A stretch of DNA of 64,000 bases from Phallus indusiatus (GCA_027605045.1 JAQFWX010000128.1:34189-98188); one strand, 5' to 3'; numbered from the stretch's first letter, positions 1 through 11,690 are shown. Numbers and translations are program-made. The notes: generated from the sequence alone by a model not told the origin.

Positions 1-310
1 CCCGTTGCTTCATAAGCTCTGTAGGTTTCGGGAGCTCCTCCTTTACACGAGCACGGGGCTTTTTGCCTAAGTGGGGAATAAATCATACATATTGATTGAA
101 TTAGTTGTGAGGCCTCACCTTGACGTATCATTTCGTCTTTCTTCTGCATAATTTCACGTTCTTCTTCATCCTTAGCCTTCGCCCTAGCGGCATATTCTAA
201 AGAACGTTTGATTAATCTGTACAGGGAAGGTTATGAAAATTGTGCGAGCCTTCTCGATCCCATGTCTTCCGTGCAGTAACGTCGTGAACCTTCGCCTGTT
301 GACCGCTCAT
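1..310 (-). CDS. SNU23: Snu23/ZMAT2-like U4/U6.U5 tri-snRNP zinc-finger protein, N-terminal part (runs off the left edge)
   Basis: The ATG is at 308-310 on the minus strand. Exons are 310-250, 196-119 and 66-1, separated by introns 249-197 and 118-67. The spliced product starts with a short leader, then RKTWDREEYAARAKAKDEEE and a Lys/Arg-rich stretch ending KPTELMKQR at the edge. A Trp-Asp-x-(D/E)-E-Tyr motif followed by a charged helix and a K-P-x-x-R-x-x-V-K-x-E-L segment is the layout of the ZMAT2/Snu23 N-terminus. The U1-type zinc finger expected next lies outside the window, so the assignment rests on about 65 residues. The family is part of the spliceosomal B complex and acts near the 5' splice site and the U6 ACAGA box. 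The first intron has a GC donor (248-249) instead of GT, needed to keep the frame. The start is divergent from the PPR gene, 54 bp away. Confidence 0.65.
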
Positions 311-364
311 TGTGGTGGCAATTCGCCAACGGCTATATGTGGAATTATGTAAGCGACATCTTTC
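311..364. promoter_or_regulatory. Compact bidirectional promoter between SNU23-like and PPR genes
   Basis: Only 54 bp separate the minus-strand ATG at 310 from the plus-strand ATG at 365. Both 5' leaders and the core promoter must therefore be shared, or overlap the neighbouring gene's transcribed region. I see no TATA box in it. This is inferred from the two gene models. Confidence 0.5.
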
Positions 365-2251
365 ATGTCCTTCCGTCTTGCCCAGTGTGCGCGGCCGTTA
401 TCTCCTTGGAAATGTTGCCCTAGTACGTCTTTAACACATTTGGAATCTTATCTATTGAAAAACTGTTGAATTACAAGGACTCGACCGTGCTCTATCCACC
501 TCGGCTGCCATTGACCCGCCTTCTCCGCGGCAATCCACCTTGCCTAGGCAGTCCTCATCGAAGTTATATGCAACGCCCCCCTCGACGTACAAAAGGCCTC
601 CCCTATTGGCGCAAAGTTCTACTGGACAGTTGCGAGTGGAGCTCTCTCGTTGTGTCCGACTCGGCGATGTTGTTCGTGCTTTCGAAATTTGCAAAAAGAT
701 GAAGGAGTCTGGGACTCGACCAGATATCACGTTCTATAAAGATTTGATAAAAACCTGTGCAAATAGGTACTTGGGAGAAGAGACTATATCCCTTTTAGAA
801 GATATGCGAAATATTGGCCTTTCTCCAGACGTAGAGCTCTTTAACATCGTGCTTTCTGTGAGTAGCCAGTCCGCTTTCTTGTCTAATGCTAATGGTCAAC
901 GTGTATATCGTAGGCTCAACTTTTTAATGAGAACTTCAGTGTTGATGGCCTTCTGGACGCTATGCAACGTGTCGGAATTTCCCCGAATATGGATACCTAT
1001 TACTATATAATGCGACACTATGCCAATTCTCATAACCTTGAGATGTGTATGCATGCCTTTGCGGACATGACTTATCGTGGAGTTCCCCTCAATCTCAAAA
1101 CTGTCCAGATAATCATAGACCTTGCTGCCAGTTTAGGACATCCCCGGCTTGCTCTCGAAATTGCCTATGTTTTCGAATCAACAGTACCACGTTCATTACA
1201 AGCCTCAGATTGGATGAATATTCTTTCGGCTTCGACAGCCGTACATTTTGTGCGTCGATGGAAATTTTGTTTGAAAAATCAGGCACGTTGACATTTCTTT
1301 CTGTAGGAAGAAGGCACGCTGGCTGCGTGGAACCAAATAAAAGAATTCCAGATCACTCCCGACGAAGGGCAGTGTATTGAAATCCTGAACACTGCAGGGC
1401 GGCATGGACTTGTAGAGTTGGCTGTTGATGCTTTAAAAGCCTTACAGCTAATGCAGGTGCCGATACAGGAATACCATCTTGCACCAGTTCTTGAAGCCTA
1501 TTGTCACCACAAGATGTTCCGCGAGGCATTTGAAGTCATAGACATGTTACGTTCTCTTCGTATTGACTTTAAACAAGAGACTCTGGAGCCGCTGGTCAAC
1601 TGCATAGGTTCTGACATCGACAGGATAGACGAGGCGTGGTCACTACTGGAAAAAGTACACGAAGACGGGAAAACGGTTGATATCCATTCGATCAACGTCG
1701 TTCTCTTAGCCACTATTCTTGCGAAAGACCTGCAGCGGTCCATCGGCATCTATAAAGCTATTCCCAATTTCGCAGCCAAGCCGACCATTGAGACCTTCAA
1801 TATACTGCTCAGCGGATGCATCAATTTCAGACACAGGGATTTGGGAGAGAAGATCTTATCTGATATGCGGGAATTCGGGTTAGCACCCAACGCCAAAACA
1901 TTCGAGCGCATGATTCTCCTCTGTCTCACAGGCAAACCCTATGAAGAAGCCTTCTTTTACCTTGAGGAAATGAAGATGCTGGGTCATAAGCCTCCACGCA
2001 ATGTTTACGCGGCTATGATTCGGAAATGCCTTTATTTTGACGATCAGCGATGGAAAATTGCTCACGACGAGATGATGGAATGTGGATATAGAATGGATCC
2101 CGACCTTCAAAAGTTGATTGACCATAAAGAAAATCTCTCCCCCTCAACAGCAACCGTTGAAAAGGATGATTCTCAGCAATGGGAAGAGTTCAGCTCAGAT
2201 GGTCCAAGCAACGACTCTGAAGTCATTTCACGATCAACAAATACCAATTAG
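365..2251 (+). CDS. Mitochondrial pentatricopeptide repeat (PPR) protein
   Basis: Exons are 365-422, 478-857, 914-1249 and 1307-2251; the spliced frame is open for 572 residues. The start at 365 is chosen because the PPR frame has no ATG of its own before the repeats. Exon 1 supplies an Arg-rich leader without acidic residues (MSFRLAQCARPLSPWK), followed by RALSTSA, a plausible mitochondrial processing site. At least six 35-residue PPR units are visible, for example the stretches containing ESGTRPDITFYKDLIKTC, RNIGLSPDVELFNIVL, RVGISPNMDTYYYIMR and EFGLAPNAKTFERMILL. PPR proteins bind organelle RNA in a sequence-dependent way and act in its processing, stability or translation; the target here cannot be read from sequence. 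The C-terminal 40 residues are acidic and Ser-rich. The first intron ends in AAG rather than the more usual CAG/TAG. Confidence 0.85.
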
Positions 2252-2418
2252 GGTATTTTTACTTGATCCTCATTGGGAATCTAGCAGCTATGCCTTCTCG
2301 GTGGAACAACACATATAAAAGCATACCAAAAGGTGACATTGAGGAGCCATGTAATGTCAATATCATAAATTCAATAGATAATTTCTGGTAGATAACTGCA
2401 AGTGTAGACACAGCGAAA

Positions 2419-2478
2419 GTCACATGTGACTTGACGCGTGGTCCACGTGACTTGAAATCAACATTATCTGATCACGTG
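2419..2478. promoter_or_regulatory. Cluster of E-boxes and one MCB-like site upstream of the coiled-coil gene
   Basis: Within 60 bp there is a perfect 12-bp palindrome GTCACATGTGAC (2419-2430), ACGCGT (2434-2439, the MluI cell-cycle box) and two CACGTG E-boxes (2444-2449 and 2473-2478). CACGTG is bound by bHLH factors and ACGCGT by MBF-type factors in fungi. They lie about 200-260 bp upstream of the ATG at 2681. No binding data; assignment to that gene is by position. Confidence 0.45.
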
Positions 2479-2680
2479 GTGGTTTTCGGCAATACCGGCA
2501 GTGGACACGCCGATCGCGTCGCGACTAGGACTTGTTCAATCTTTATAAAGTCTTTCCCCAACTTGTAAACGTCGTGGTCCTCTCAAGTCGTTCTTTTGGC
2601 CGAGACAAATCAAGATGGAAAGAATTGCAAAGGAAAGAAATAGTAAGAGTTTAAGCTAATGAACACATTCCTTCAAATTC

Positions 2681-4957
2681 ATGGAGAGTTCTACTGAAGA
2701 GAATCTGGGACCTGTCTCGACTTGTTCGGGTGCACCCGAAATTTCTGGGACTTCAAATACGACTTCATACCTGCTGGAACAGGTAACGATCAACATTCTT
2801 CGAAGATCTATAACTTATCCAAGTGTAGATAGGGATATTAAAAACAAGGAATCAGGACATATTAGACGAACACAAGAAGACGCTGCGCAAATACGAAGAC
2901 AAATCAGCTGAGCAAGATCGGCAGCTAGCCTCTCTGACGCAAATTAATGCTGCATTGCGAGCGGAAGTTGACGGCTCATTGGCAAGAACTCACGCAGTAT
3001 GTATTTATGCCAGCAACCGTCTTTCCTCCTTACGAATGATTAAAGCGCTAAACCACATGAAAGGCTCGCAAGAATACTCGCGTGGCAATGCCTGAATACG
3101 AATCTGAGGAGAAGGAGATAAGACATGTTAAGTTTGACTATTATGGATTACCGAACTTACCTTGCTCACCTCATTTCTTTTAGCATACTGCAGAACGAGA
3201 GTCATGTCGGTGTCGAAAGGAATTCTCGAATTATGCTGGTAGTTCCGTAGAGCTACAAAAGCAATTGGATGCTGCAGAGCGCAAACTAAAGGACATGATG
3301 AAGGTGGCGAACCACGATAAGACGGAGATCAAGTCTTTGAAATCTAAACTCGAGGCCGTCGACCAGGAGAAAACCAGATACCGTTCAAACCACCAAGAGA
3401 TCGACCAGCTGAAGAAGACCATACGTCAATTGGAAGCCAAACACAAAGTCGATCTGCACAGCCTGACGACAAAGTTAGAAAACGAGGTCAAGAAGTCTTC
3501 CGTTCAAACCAAACAACATAACACATTACAAGAATCGGTTATATCCCAACTCCGCGCAACTGAAGAGCAACTAAAAGCCTCGCAGCAGAAGCTCGAATCA
3601 GTAACGAGGAACGAAGAACAACTTCGATCTGATTTGCAACTGACACACGAAGAGTCATCTAATCTTCGGGATCTGGTTCTGCGCATTACGGAAGCCTATA
3701 GTGACCTGAGGAAAAACTCCACCTCGTTGAGCAAGCACGACCAACTCAAGGAAGCCTATTTAGCTGCCCAATTCCGAATTTTTCGCCTGGAACGTCGTTT
3801 AGCGGATCGTGACACAGTTATTGAACATGTATCCGATCTCTGCAGACAATCGTTAGAAGAAAAACTCGTCTTGAAAGCTCTCGTGAAAGATTTGGAATCT
3901 GAGAGGTTGGACTCCAATCCGTTCGGTGATCTGGACGAGCTGCGTGCTTTGGCATTGACGATTGATATAAACGATATCGAAATTGCGGACCTTCGAGAGA
4001 AAAACAATCTGAAGCAGGCTGAAATAGACAACTTACTTCGTCTAAGGAAGCTTTGCCAAGCACACAACGACAACATCCTCGATTCATATATCATATCTGA
4101 TATTGAAGCCTCAAAGCTTTCCGAGCTACAGCATCATGTGCTTCTACAACAGGGCCGCCTGATGCAAGATCTAGCCGAGGTAAAGGCGGATAATGGTCGA
4201 ATATCAGAAGAACTATCTCTCGCGATGGATCAGGCAACGGAGAGCCAAACCAAGTGCACGTCCCTTAGTTCACGAGTGACGGAACAACAAGCACAAATCG
4301 CATCACTGGAAACAAGTTTGAAAAAGGATACACAAAATATCCAGCGGTTAACCCAACTCGTATCTCAAAGTCACAGGAACGAATCTCTCCTTGAAAAGGA
4401 AGTTGTACGGTAAGTAACTAAACGTTGGTTCTTAAAACATTCGAAATTTGAACGTTTACAGTCTATCTGATGCTTTGGAAGACGCGATGCGGTATAAAGA
4501 AGCCCATGCTGACCTGTTATCAGAAGTTATTGCCTTGATACAGAGGAACGAACTAGCAGAGGCTGAAGCGGAACATTTATCACGATTCAACGCAGAGGTT
4601 TGCACAACATATATAGTCCGTTGTTAAGAGCTAATCAGATTATAGGTCTTAAGTCATAAGAATCCTCAACAAAAGATACACTACGTAGACAGGATCCGTA
4701 CGGAATTGGCAGAAACAAAACACGTATGAGTTTCTGTAGCTTATGCATCCATTTCGCTGAATCAATCTCTCAAGGAACTTCTTCAATCTACTCGGGAACG
4801 AGAGGTCCTTGCGACAGCTACAGTATCTTTACAGAATGAGCTGGCCGCGTATAAATCGATTACTACGTCAATCGAGCATAAGCCAGTCGGAAGTCGTGTT
4901 CGTGTAAAGAGATCAGGGCTTGACCCTCTTGATGTTAACAGACTTTCACCTGAATAG
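2681..4957 (+). CDS. Long coiled-coil protein with HMMR/Kif15-type C-terminal motif
   Basis: Exons are 2681-2782, 2856-2996, 3064-3126, 3184-4409, 4462-4597, 4646-4723 and 4775-4957, giving 642 residues. Nearly the whole protein after residue 35 is predicted coiled coil: heptads rich in Leu, Glu, Lys and Gln, with few Pro or Gly. The segment from exon 6, LSHKNPQQKIHYVDRIRTE, matches the G-H-x-N-x-x-Q-K-I pattern shared by the C-terminal domain of hyaluronan-mediated motility receptor (HMMR/RHAMM) and kinesin-12. That motif links to spindle and centrosome functions in animals; a spindle-pole or microtubule role here is inference. The last 35 residues are basic (GSRVRVKRSG). There is no motor domain. 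An upstream ATG at 2615 could join in frame through an intron, so the N-terminus is uncertain. The promoter holds an MCB-like site, which would fit mitotic expression. Confidence 0.7.
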
Positions 4958-5155
4958 AAAATACCCCGGAAAGTATATAATTGATTGGATACCCAGAGAA
5001 CATGGTGTTATAGCTATCTAATTAATAGTAAATTGAGCCGTTGTAAATATACTTTATTTCACCGCATGAAGTTGCAAAGAAGAGATGGATGGAATGGAAA
5101 GGAACGTAAGAGGTAGGAATAGCTGATTGTCCATCGCGAGAAACTCTCGAATTAA
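4958..5155. other. Convergent intergenic region
   Basis: About 200 bp between two convergent stop codons. AT-rich, with likely overlapping 3' ends. I see no gene, repeat or RNA motif in it. Confidence 0.6.
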
Positions 5156-6629
5156 TCAGTAATCGGCGTCGGGTGTGTATACGAGCAAAGAGTTTATTTC
5201 CCAGTAGGCCTCCGTAAACTTTTCAGGATTATTGTTCACGACTAGAGGTGTATCAGCGCCGTCATTGATGTATATAAAGAAAGTGTATTTCATACAGTCT
5301 TCGCATACTCCGGGACAACCAGACGTAGGATATAACGCTCCAGCAAAGTCACCCTAATCCAATTCAGAAAACTCGAATGAGATTATCTTGTTGGATACTC
5401 ACACAAAAGGTCAAATCGAAAATAATTTGATGGGCATTGAAATGATCAGGACTACAGTCTTCAGTGAATGGGAAGACTGCTTCAGGAAATCCCCATTCGA
5501 AACTTGGACGAATTCTTTCTCTGGGATTACTAACTTCCGAAGGTACTGTGAAATCGTATCGGGACCAGAAGTATATCCGAATACCCCAGTCAGATCGATG
5601 TAACACATACCTTCAAGTGAGAAATACACGAATAAGAGAGAGGAGCTGAGTATTATCAAAACAGATGACCTACCAACCACCATCGTGTTCATTGAATGGA
5701 TAACCGTAAGTTGCGGCTGTGAAATTCACACCGCAACCTTGATTGAAGTTGACATTAGTATCACAGTTAGTGGAAGTAGTTCGGCTAGCAAACGTCAAGG
5801 CAAGTGTCCCAATAAGAGAGGAAGACCGGACCTACCCAAGCATAAATCGGTCCTCTGGCATTGTACAGTCCGGCGTGGTATGTAACGAAGCAAGGTTCCG
5901 TGTATTAAGGTTGACACCTAAGAACTGTTTCAGAGAAATTTCTATTGGTCTCCAAAATGCCTACCTTCAATGACTAAAGATGCACAGCATGACGGTTTAT
6001 GAAGAAATTTTGGTCAAAATCATATTCGAAACTCACTGTCGATTTCACCCCCTTGGGGCCATGGACCCGTGCTGCTTATCGTCCAGAATGCCGGCCAAGT
6101 AGCACAGCCTGTCAAGTAAAGTCATAAGTATTCTCAGAAGTATTCAGCGTATACATACCAGCAGGCATATGGTTAAGATCCAAAATGATAACTGCCTCTT
6201 CATGGGAAGCATTGGATTGGATCCGAATACTATCACGACCACGGGCATCCGGAGGAACAACGTTAGTGTGGTCAGCTTGCATAAAGAACTTGGAGTCGGT
6301 GTCTATTGGTGGGACCCAGAATTAATCAGTAAGTTAGAGGGTAAAATCTCTTCTTACAAGAGACGAGTCCTTTAGACAGAGCTTCATCCTTAGAAAGATA
6401 ATTCTACAACGGTTAGCGTGAGCACGACTCAGAGAGCCCCTTCAAAGTTTGTCAATGGAAGACTAACGACACGACCGTGGGTTGGATCATTGAAATCAGA
6501 AAAAAAGAACTGTTCCAAGAAATCCTCGCCAACGTAGATATCCCTCAAACGATAAGATCCGTCATGTCCAAAGACTGCATTTGCGCAGAGCAGTATGAAG
6601 AAAAGAGCGATCCTGGTCTGTAGTACCAT
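5156..6629 (-). CDS. Secreted GH16 endo-1,3(4)-beta-glucanase-like hydrolase
   Basis: Nine exons on the minus strand: 6629-6468, 6403-6358, 6302-6159, 6108-6037, the micro-exon 5973-5965, one starting at 5917, and three more ending at the stop 5158-5156. The protein opens with a signal peptide (MVLQTRIALFFILLCANAVFG). It continues with DFNDPTHGRV, YTDSKFFMQAD, GRDSIRI, CATWPAFWTI and the family catalytic motif GEIDIIEGVN, where the two Glu are nucleophile and acid/base. TPDC, NCDTNVNFNQGCG and GGWYVLHRSDWGIRIYFWSR follow, as in basidiomycete GH16. The family cuts beta-1,3 and mixed-linked beta-glucans of fungal cell walls. No transmembrane or GPI tail is evident: the C-terminus is LLVYTPDADY. 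An in-frame TTG nine bases upstream was not used. The start is divergent from thymidylate synthase. Confidence 0.9.
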
Positions 6630-6793
6630 GCCAGCCAAAAGGCGAAAAAGAGAAAATATAATGAATAGCTGTCATGGAGCAGGGACTCCGCATTTTATTC
6701 AACGCAAAAAGGCTGATTATGTTGATAGTTGTATGAATGAATTGAAAGCAAAGAGCGGAAAGCAGCCATAATAGACGTCCACAAGGATAAACT

Positions 6794-6799
6794 ACGCGT
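6794..6799. promoter_or_regulatory. MCB box (ACGCGT) upstream of thymidylate synthase
   Basis: A perfect ACGCGT lies 57 bp before the thymidylate synthase ATG. The yeast orthologue CDC21/TMP1 is a classic MBF target whose promoter carries MCB elements driving G1/S expression. The site is seen directly; its function is inferred from that precedent. A 6-mer palindrome also occurs by chance roughly every 4 kb. Confidence 0.5.
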
Positions 6800-6855
6800 C
6801 AACAACACCCTTAATTGCTAACTTGTTGCTAACTAAGATTTCCCATTCTCAAACC

Positions 6856-7829
6856 ATGGCCGCCTCCTTAACATTACATGAGGAAGAGCAGTATCTGAAC
6901 TTGATTCGCGATATTTTGGATAAAGGGGCTCACCGTCATGATCGTACCGGAACGGGCACCATCTCGCTGTTTGCACCACCTTCACTTCGGTTTTCGCTGG
7001 CAGATTCAGTAGTGCCTTCATTGACCACGAAACGCGTTTTTCTACGTGGTATTGTGGAGGAACTGCTATGGTTCATCAAAGGCTCCACCGATAGTAAACT
7101 CCTTTCAGATAAGGGTGTCAAAATTTGGGACGGGAACGGGTCGCGAGACTTCCTAGACAAGCGTGGATTAAACCACAGACGCGAAGGCGATCTCGGTCCT
7201 ATATACGGATTTCAGTGGAGGCATTTTGGTGCCAAATATGACACCTGCGATAAGGACTACACTGGAGAGGGTGTCGATCAACTGAAAGAGGTCATTCGCA
7301 AAATCAGGCAAGACCCAACCGACCGACGGATCATCCTAAGTGCTTGGAATCCTGCTGGTTTGTCGTTTTACTAGCAATATCTTGCATGTAATCTGATTCT
7401 TTGTTCCTTCTTCAAGATCTCTCTATAATGGCGCTGCCACCTTGCCATATGTTCTGTCAGTTTTATGTCCATCTCCCACCCCCTACGGATCCAACATCGA
7501 AGCCGAAATTGTCGTGTCTGATGTACCAGCGCTCTGCCGACCTGGGACTCGGAATTCCGTTCAACATAGCGTCTTATGCTTTGTTAACACATATGATTGC
7601 AAAAGTCACAGATACCGATGCACATGAACTGATCATGCAACTCGGCGACGCGCATGTATACCAGGATCATTTGGAAGCTCTTCAAATGCAACTCAGCAGG
7701 AAGCCTAGACCTTTCCCTAAACTCCGTTGGGCAAGGGATATCACTGACATAGACGGCTTCGAGGCAAGCGACTTCGTCATAGAGGGATATAATCCTTATC
7801 CTACGATTTCCATGAAAATGAGTGTGTAG
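6856..7829 (+). CDS. CDC21: Thymidylate synthase
   Basis: Exons 6856-7357 and 7417-7829 encode 304 residues, the usual size. The enzyme methylates dUMP to dTMP using methylene-tetrahydrofolate. Seen in order: [16 protein letters not shown] (phosphate-binding loop), [19 protein letters not shown], the [15 protein letters not shown] block, [31 protein letters not shown] with the nucleophilic Cys of the PPC motif, [20 protein letters not shown], and a C-terminus MKMSV close to the family's M-x-V end. The ATG at 6856 sits in a good context (CCATGG). An in-frame upstream TTG is ignored. The single intron splits the codon just before the catalytic region. All catalytic blocks are intact. Confidence 0.97.
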
Positions 7830-8064
7830 CCCTCCCTCGACTCTTCACTATTGGTTACCCATGTTTTCCATACTACTTCTTTGTTTCTTCTGCATTTATG
7901 TACCTGTTTCGACATTGTCGTATTAAGCTCCCTTGATAGAATGCACTTGCAAATACATATTGAAAGTGAGATTAATTAAGAATATATTTAACTGCACATT
8001 ATTATTATCGCTACATTGATATATGATACATATGATTCAACGATATGAAATGTCCGATTGAACC
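7830..8064. other. Convergent intergenic region (thymidylate synthase / PRM1)
   Basis: AT-rich 235-bp spacer between two convergent stops. Only likely 3' UTR sequence is seen. Confidence 0.6.
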
Positions 8065-11000
8065 TTACACCGCACGCGGTGTTCCTGCTGGGTGATCTGC
8101 AAAGGGATTTGCTTGGCGGAATGGAATTCCTATACTAGTATCACAGTCATCATCAAAGCAGGTTGCGAATGGGTTTTCTGCTGTTGTTGTTGCTTGTGAT
8201 GTTGCTCGAACGCGGTGAGAAGTCGCAGAAGGTGCCAGCGTCGCGTAGTCATAGGGAGATGAAGGAGGCGAAGGGGAACTGGGAGTTTCGGCTGGAATAG
8301 GTCGCACGAACCCGTGGTGGATTGGTAAATTCGAATTTAGGGTCTGAGGTGCCTTAAGGGTGAAGGATAACACTGAAGGTTTCTCGACTGGATTTGACGA
8401 TCCAATCGTAGACAAAGGTTTGGTAACCGAAGAACGAGAGCGACGCTGTTTTACTAACGGCTCCATGTCTTCGGGCGAAGTCTGCTGTGTCATTTTCAAC
8501 GGTTCTTCTTCTTCGCCCTGTATTACGATCGGAAGTTTACGGCGCTGGGAAGCAGGTATACCAATGTTGGTTTGAATTGTCAACTGAGGATTCAGCCTGC
8601 GCGGGGAACTCCCGGCCTGAGGCAAGGTTGCAGAAGGATCGACGGTTTTCACCACGCTTTCACTTAAGAAACTATCTTCGGAATTGCGGCGTTTCAAGAG
8701 GCGCTGCCACCAGTGTCGACCCTTCTCTTCGCGGACTTCCACCTGGAAATACTCCGTTTGATGACTTGGGACGTACGTCTGTCTCTTCAATGCCGCCTCT
8801 TCGTCTGTAACGATCAATTCTCGACCAGCTGACTTGTGTCTCAGTTGGCTTGACCGTTCCCGCAAGTCCTGCGTTTCGTATTCTTCCTGCGCGGAAGTTG
8901 CATCTGATGGTGTCCGTTTCAATGCCCGTACGCCTTGGGTCAAAGCACCGGCAGATTTCGTCAATCGAGTAAAAAAGCTGACTTGTTCAGGCGAGTTCAA
9001 TGGTCCGAAGCTTCGGAGATTTCCTGTGCTTCCCGCAGGTTGGTGACTTACTAAAACGGTGTCCCTTTTCTCGCCTTCGTTGGGTTGCCAAGGGTAAACG
9101 AATGGAACAACTTGATCGCGTTGTTCGTTCTCCCACCGTTTACGTTTTCGCGATTCTGCCCAGGTCTTCCCATACGAATGCCATAGGATAATGCACAATG
9201 CCATGAAAACAACGAAAAGCCACAATCCAAGGAAAATGCCGAACATTATCCGTTCTTTTTTCAAGCTAGACACGTACGTGTCAACCAGGCGTCCTACAAG
9301 TCCCTCGCTATTTCCGGATCCTCCTCCAACAGCAGCTTCCGAGATAGGTTGCGCTACCTCGTTCACTTGGTCGGGAGAAAGAACGAGAACAGATTGATTC
9401 ACGGTCGGAAAGTCGACTTGGAGATTATTGTGAAGGAAAGTGAGAGCATCCTCGATAGCGGAAACTTTCGTGCCGAGTAGGCAGCGAACAAAGGCTTGTA
9501 TTGGCTGATCCAGAATAGTACCACCGAAGACTGTCGTAACGGCATTCTGTATGTCTGAGTAGAAAGTGGCGATGGTGGTATTGAGAGTAGTGGTAGTCGT
9601 GTTGACCCAGCCGAAAAGACCGTCGTTGATGCTACTTTGGACAAGCAGGATATGTCCGTTGATTTCGTTTGCATATGCTGAAGATTGATTCTGCATCGAG
9701 GCGTTCATGGAAGTGGCTATTGTACTGCTGAAATCGGCAACCGTGCTTGCGACTTGACTTGAAAACTTGGCTTGGACGGGTCCGAGGGCCAGAAGTTGCA
9801 GTTCCACAGAAAGCAGGCCAAAAAAGCCAATGAGAAAGCAAGCAAGGGCGGGAGGATGAAATACATAGTGGAAAAAGAATTGAAGATGTGTGTAATTTTT
9901 CTGAGATAGACGGAGCATGGACGCCAAACGATTAGCCAGACGGGAAAGAAGAGGGTGGGTTGAGACGGCGTGTAAGGTTAAGAGATTGTGGTCAGTCATC
10001 TGAAGTACGGGATCCGAGTTGCTATCAAGGTGATAAACAGTCGGATCTGTCGTCCACGCGCGTCTTGTTCTTTCAAGATGGCGAAGAAGACATCTCCATT
10101 TATACCACTCCAAAAGACAGTTGCCAGCCAAAAGTAAGAGGGCCAAAACGATGAGTAAAATAACGCCAATTTTTGCGACGTGAACCAATTCTTGACCAAG
10201 ATTATCGATCACTCCGGTGTTGACCTGACTACAGAATGACAACGAATCCAATTGAGGAACTGGAAGAATCGACTCGTTAAAAGTGAGTCCAAAGAATGTC
10301 TCGTTTATTTCCTTCTTAACCAATTCAAATGGCGTATCGATCCTGTAATGTTATGTACGTCAGTAATGGCATATAATAAGACGTAAAGAGAGACATTACA
10401 GGTTATCGATACTACTGCGAAGATCACTAAGCGAAGGGAGGGACGAATTAAGCTTTATTAAGGTGGTTTCAAAGTCGGTGGGAAGCGTGACGTTATTTAA
10501 AGCATTGAGACTGGGGATGCTGAATTGTGGTACATTAATGCTTGCACCGAATGGTAAAATTTTGTTGATTCCATTAATTGCTGTAGAGATTGCCGAATTG
10601 GCGGTAGCGACGTCACTCTGAATACCAGTACGGATTCCGTTTAGAGTACTTTGAATGAACGATTGAAGCTTGGAAAGCGCATTAGCTTGGGAATCATGCA
10701 GAGAAAAAATGGGTTTCATACCTCCTGAACGGCACCGATTAGGATTGCTAAACCGCCTTGAATGACTAATTCAAGAAAACAAAGAAAAGTGGATCGATAG
10801 GTATCCACAATAAAGTTGATGATGGCCTCCATAACGGTCAGGGAAAGGATTAAAGCTTCTCTAGCACCGTTCATCGTGCTATTGACTGCGTCGACGACCT
10901 GTTTGTTGGTACTGATAGCCATAAATCTCGGTAGACTAGCTGCAGCGGTGGCAGCGTGCTGGGCAGCTTGGCAGCTGGATAGTAAGTCATCTTTGGCGTT

Positions 11001-11239
11001 GACAATTGCATCTTGTGCCGATGCAAGGGAAAGTTGAAGACGAAAGGCTACGAAGAGCAGAGAGAGAATTGGATAGGCTAGCCATGACAAGCTAGGGACA
11101 AATTCAATAAGGCAGCAATGTAAAGAATACGCATATCTTACCTTATTAAATAGGGTAGAGTGAGATACGGTTTCAATGCAGTCTGAGGGGCATTTGGTTG
11201 TTCGTAATGTGGTGGGGGAGTTGGGATCCTTGAAGACAT
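8065..11239 (-). CDS. PRM1: Plasma membrane fusion protein Prm1
   Basis: Exons 11239-11142, 11091-10722, 10668-10400 and 10342-8065 give 1004 residues. The N-terminal half has the Prm1 layout. A short cytosolic leader ([15 protein letters not shown]) is followed by [19 protein letters not shown] as the first membrane helix, an extracellular loop with a Cys and several Asn-x-Ser/Thr sites, and a second helix ([21 protein letters not shown]). A long glycosylated loop precedes further helices around [37 protein letters not shown] and [24 protein letters not shown]. The last 350 residues are cytosolic, polar and Ser/Pro-rich, which makes the protein longer than yeast Prm1. The family stabilises plasma-membrane merger during mating and, in filamentous fungi, hyphal and germling fusion. 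Divergent from KTI12 across 451 bp. Confidence 0.9.
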
Positions 11240-11690
11240 AAAGAGAGCAGTGAATTAGTCGTTCCGGCGACGGTACTTAAGAGAGAAAGAAGATAAGAGA
11301 AAGATGTGATAAAAGAAAGAGAACGCGGATGAGGGGCGTTGGGAAACGACAGAGAAGACCATTCTTTTGAACAAATATTGGAATGCGGACAATAACAGCG
11401 TATTGTTCCTCTTGTGCGATTAGACGCCCATCGTCCTTATTGTCTTCTCGCGTACAACAGTCTTGCACGTGATTGATGATGACACATAGCCATACTTGAT
11501 ACTATTTCCCTTTGTTAGCCTGCATTCGCCAGCCGTGCGCACCATTAAATCATTCAAGCGATGACATTAAGGTGGAAATCTTCGAAGAATATCATAATAA
11601 AATACAAAAAGAAAACAAAGCCCAAGAATATGGAAGTTGTGTTTGGTCACGCTATGTCACGTCATTCACCAGCTTTGCTTTCATTCCTTT
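11240..11690. other. Divergent intergenic region (PRM1 / KTI12)
   Basis: A 451-bp spacer containing two promoters. It is purine-rich near 11270-11330 and has no open frame with coding features. I recognise no element beyond this. Confidence 0.5.
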
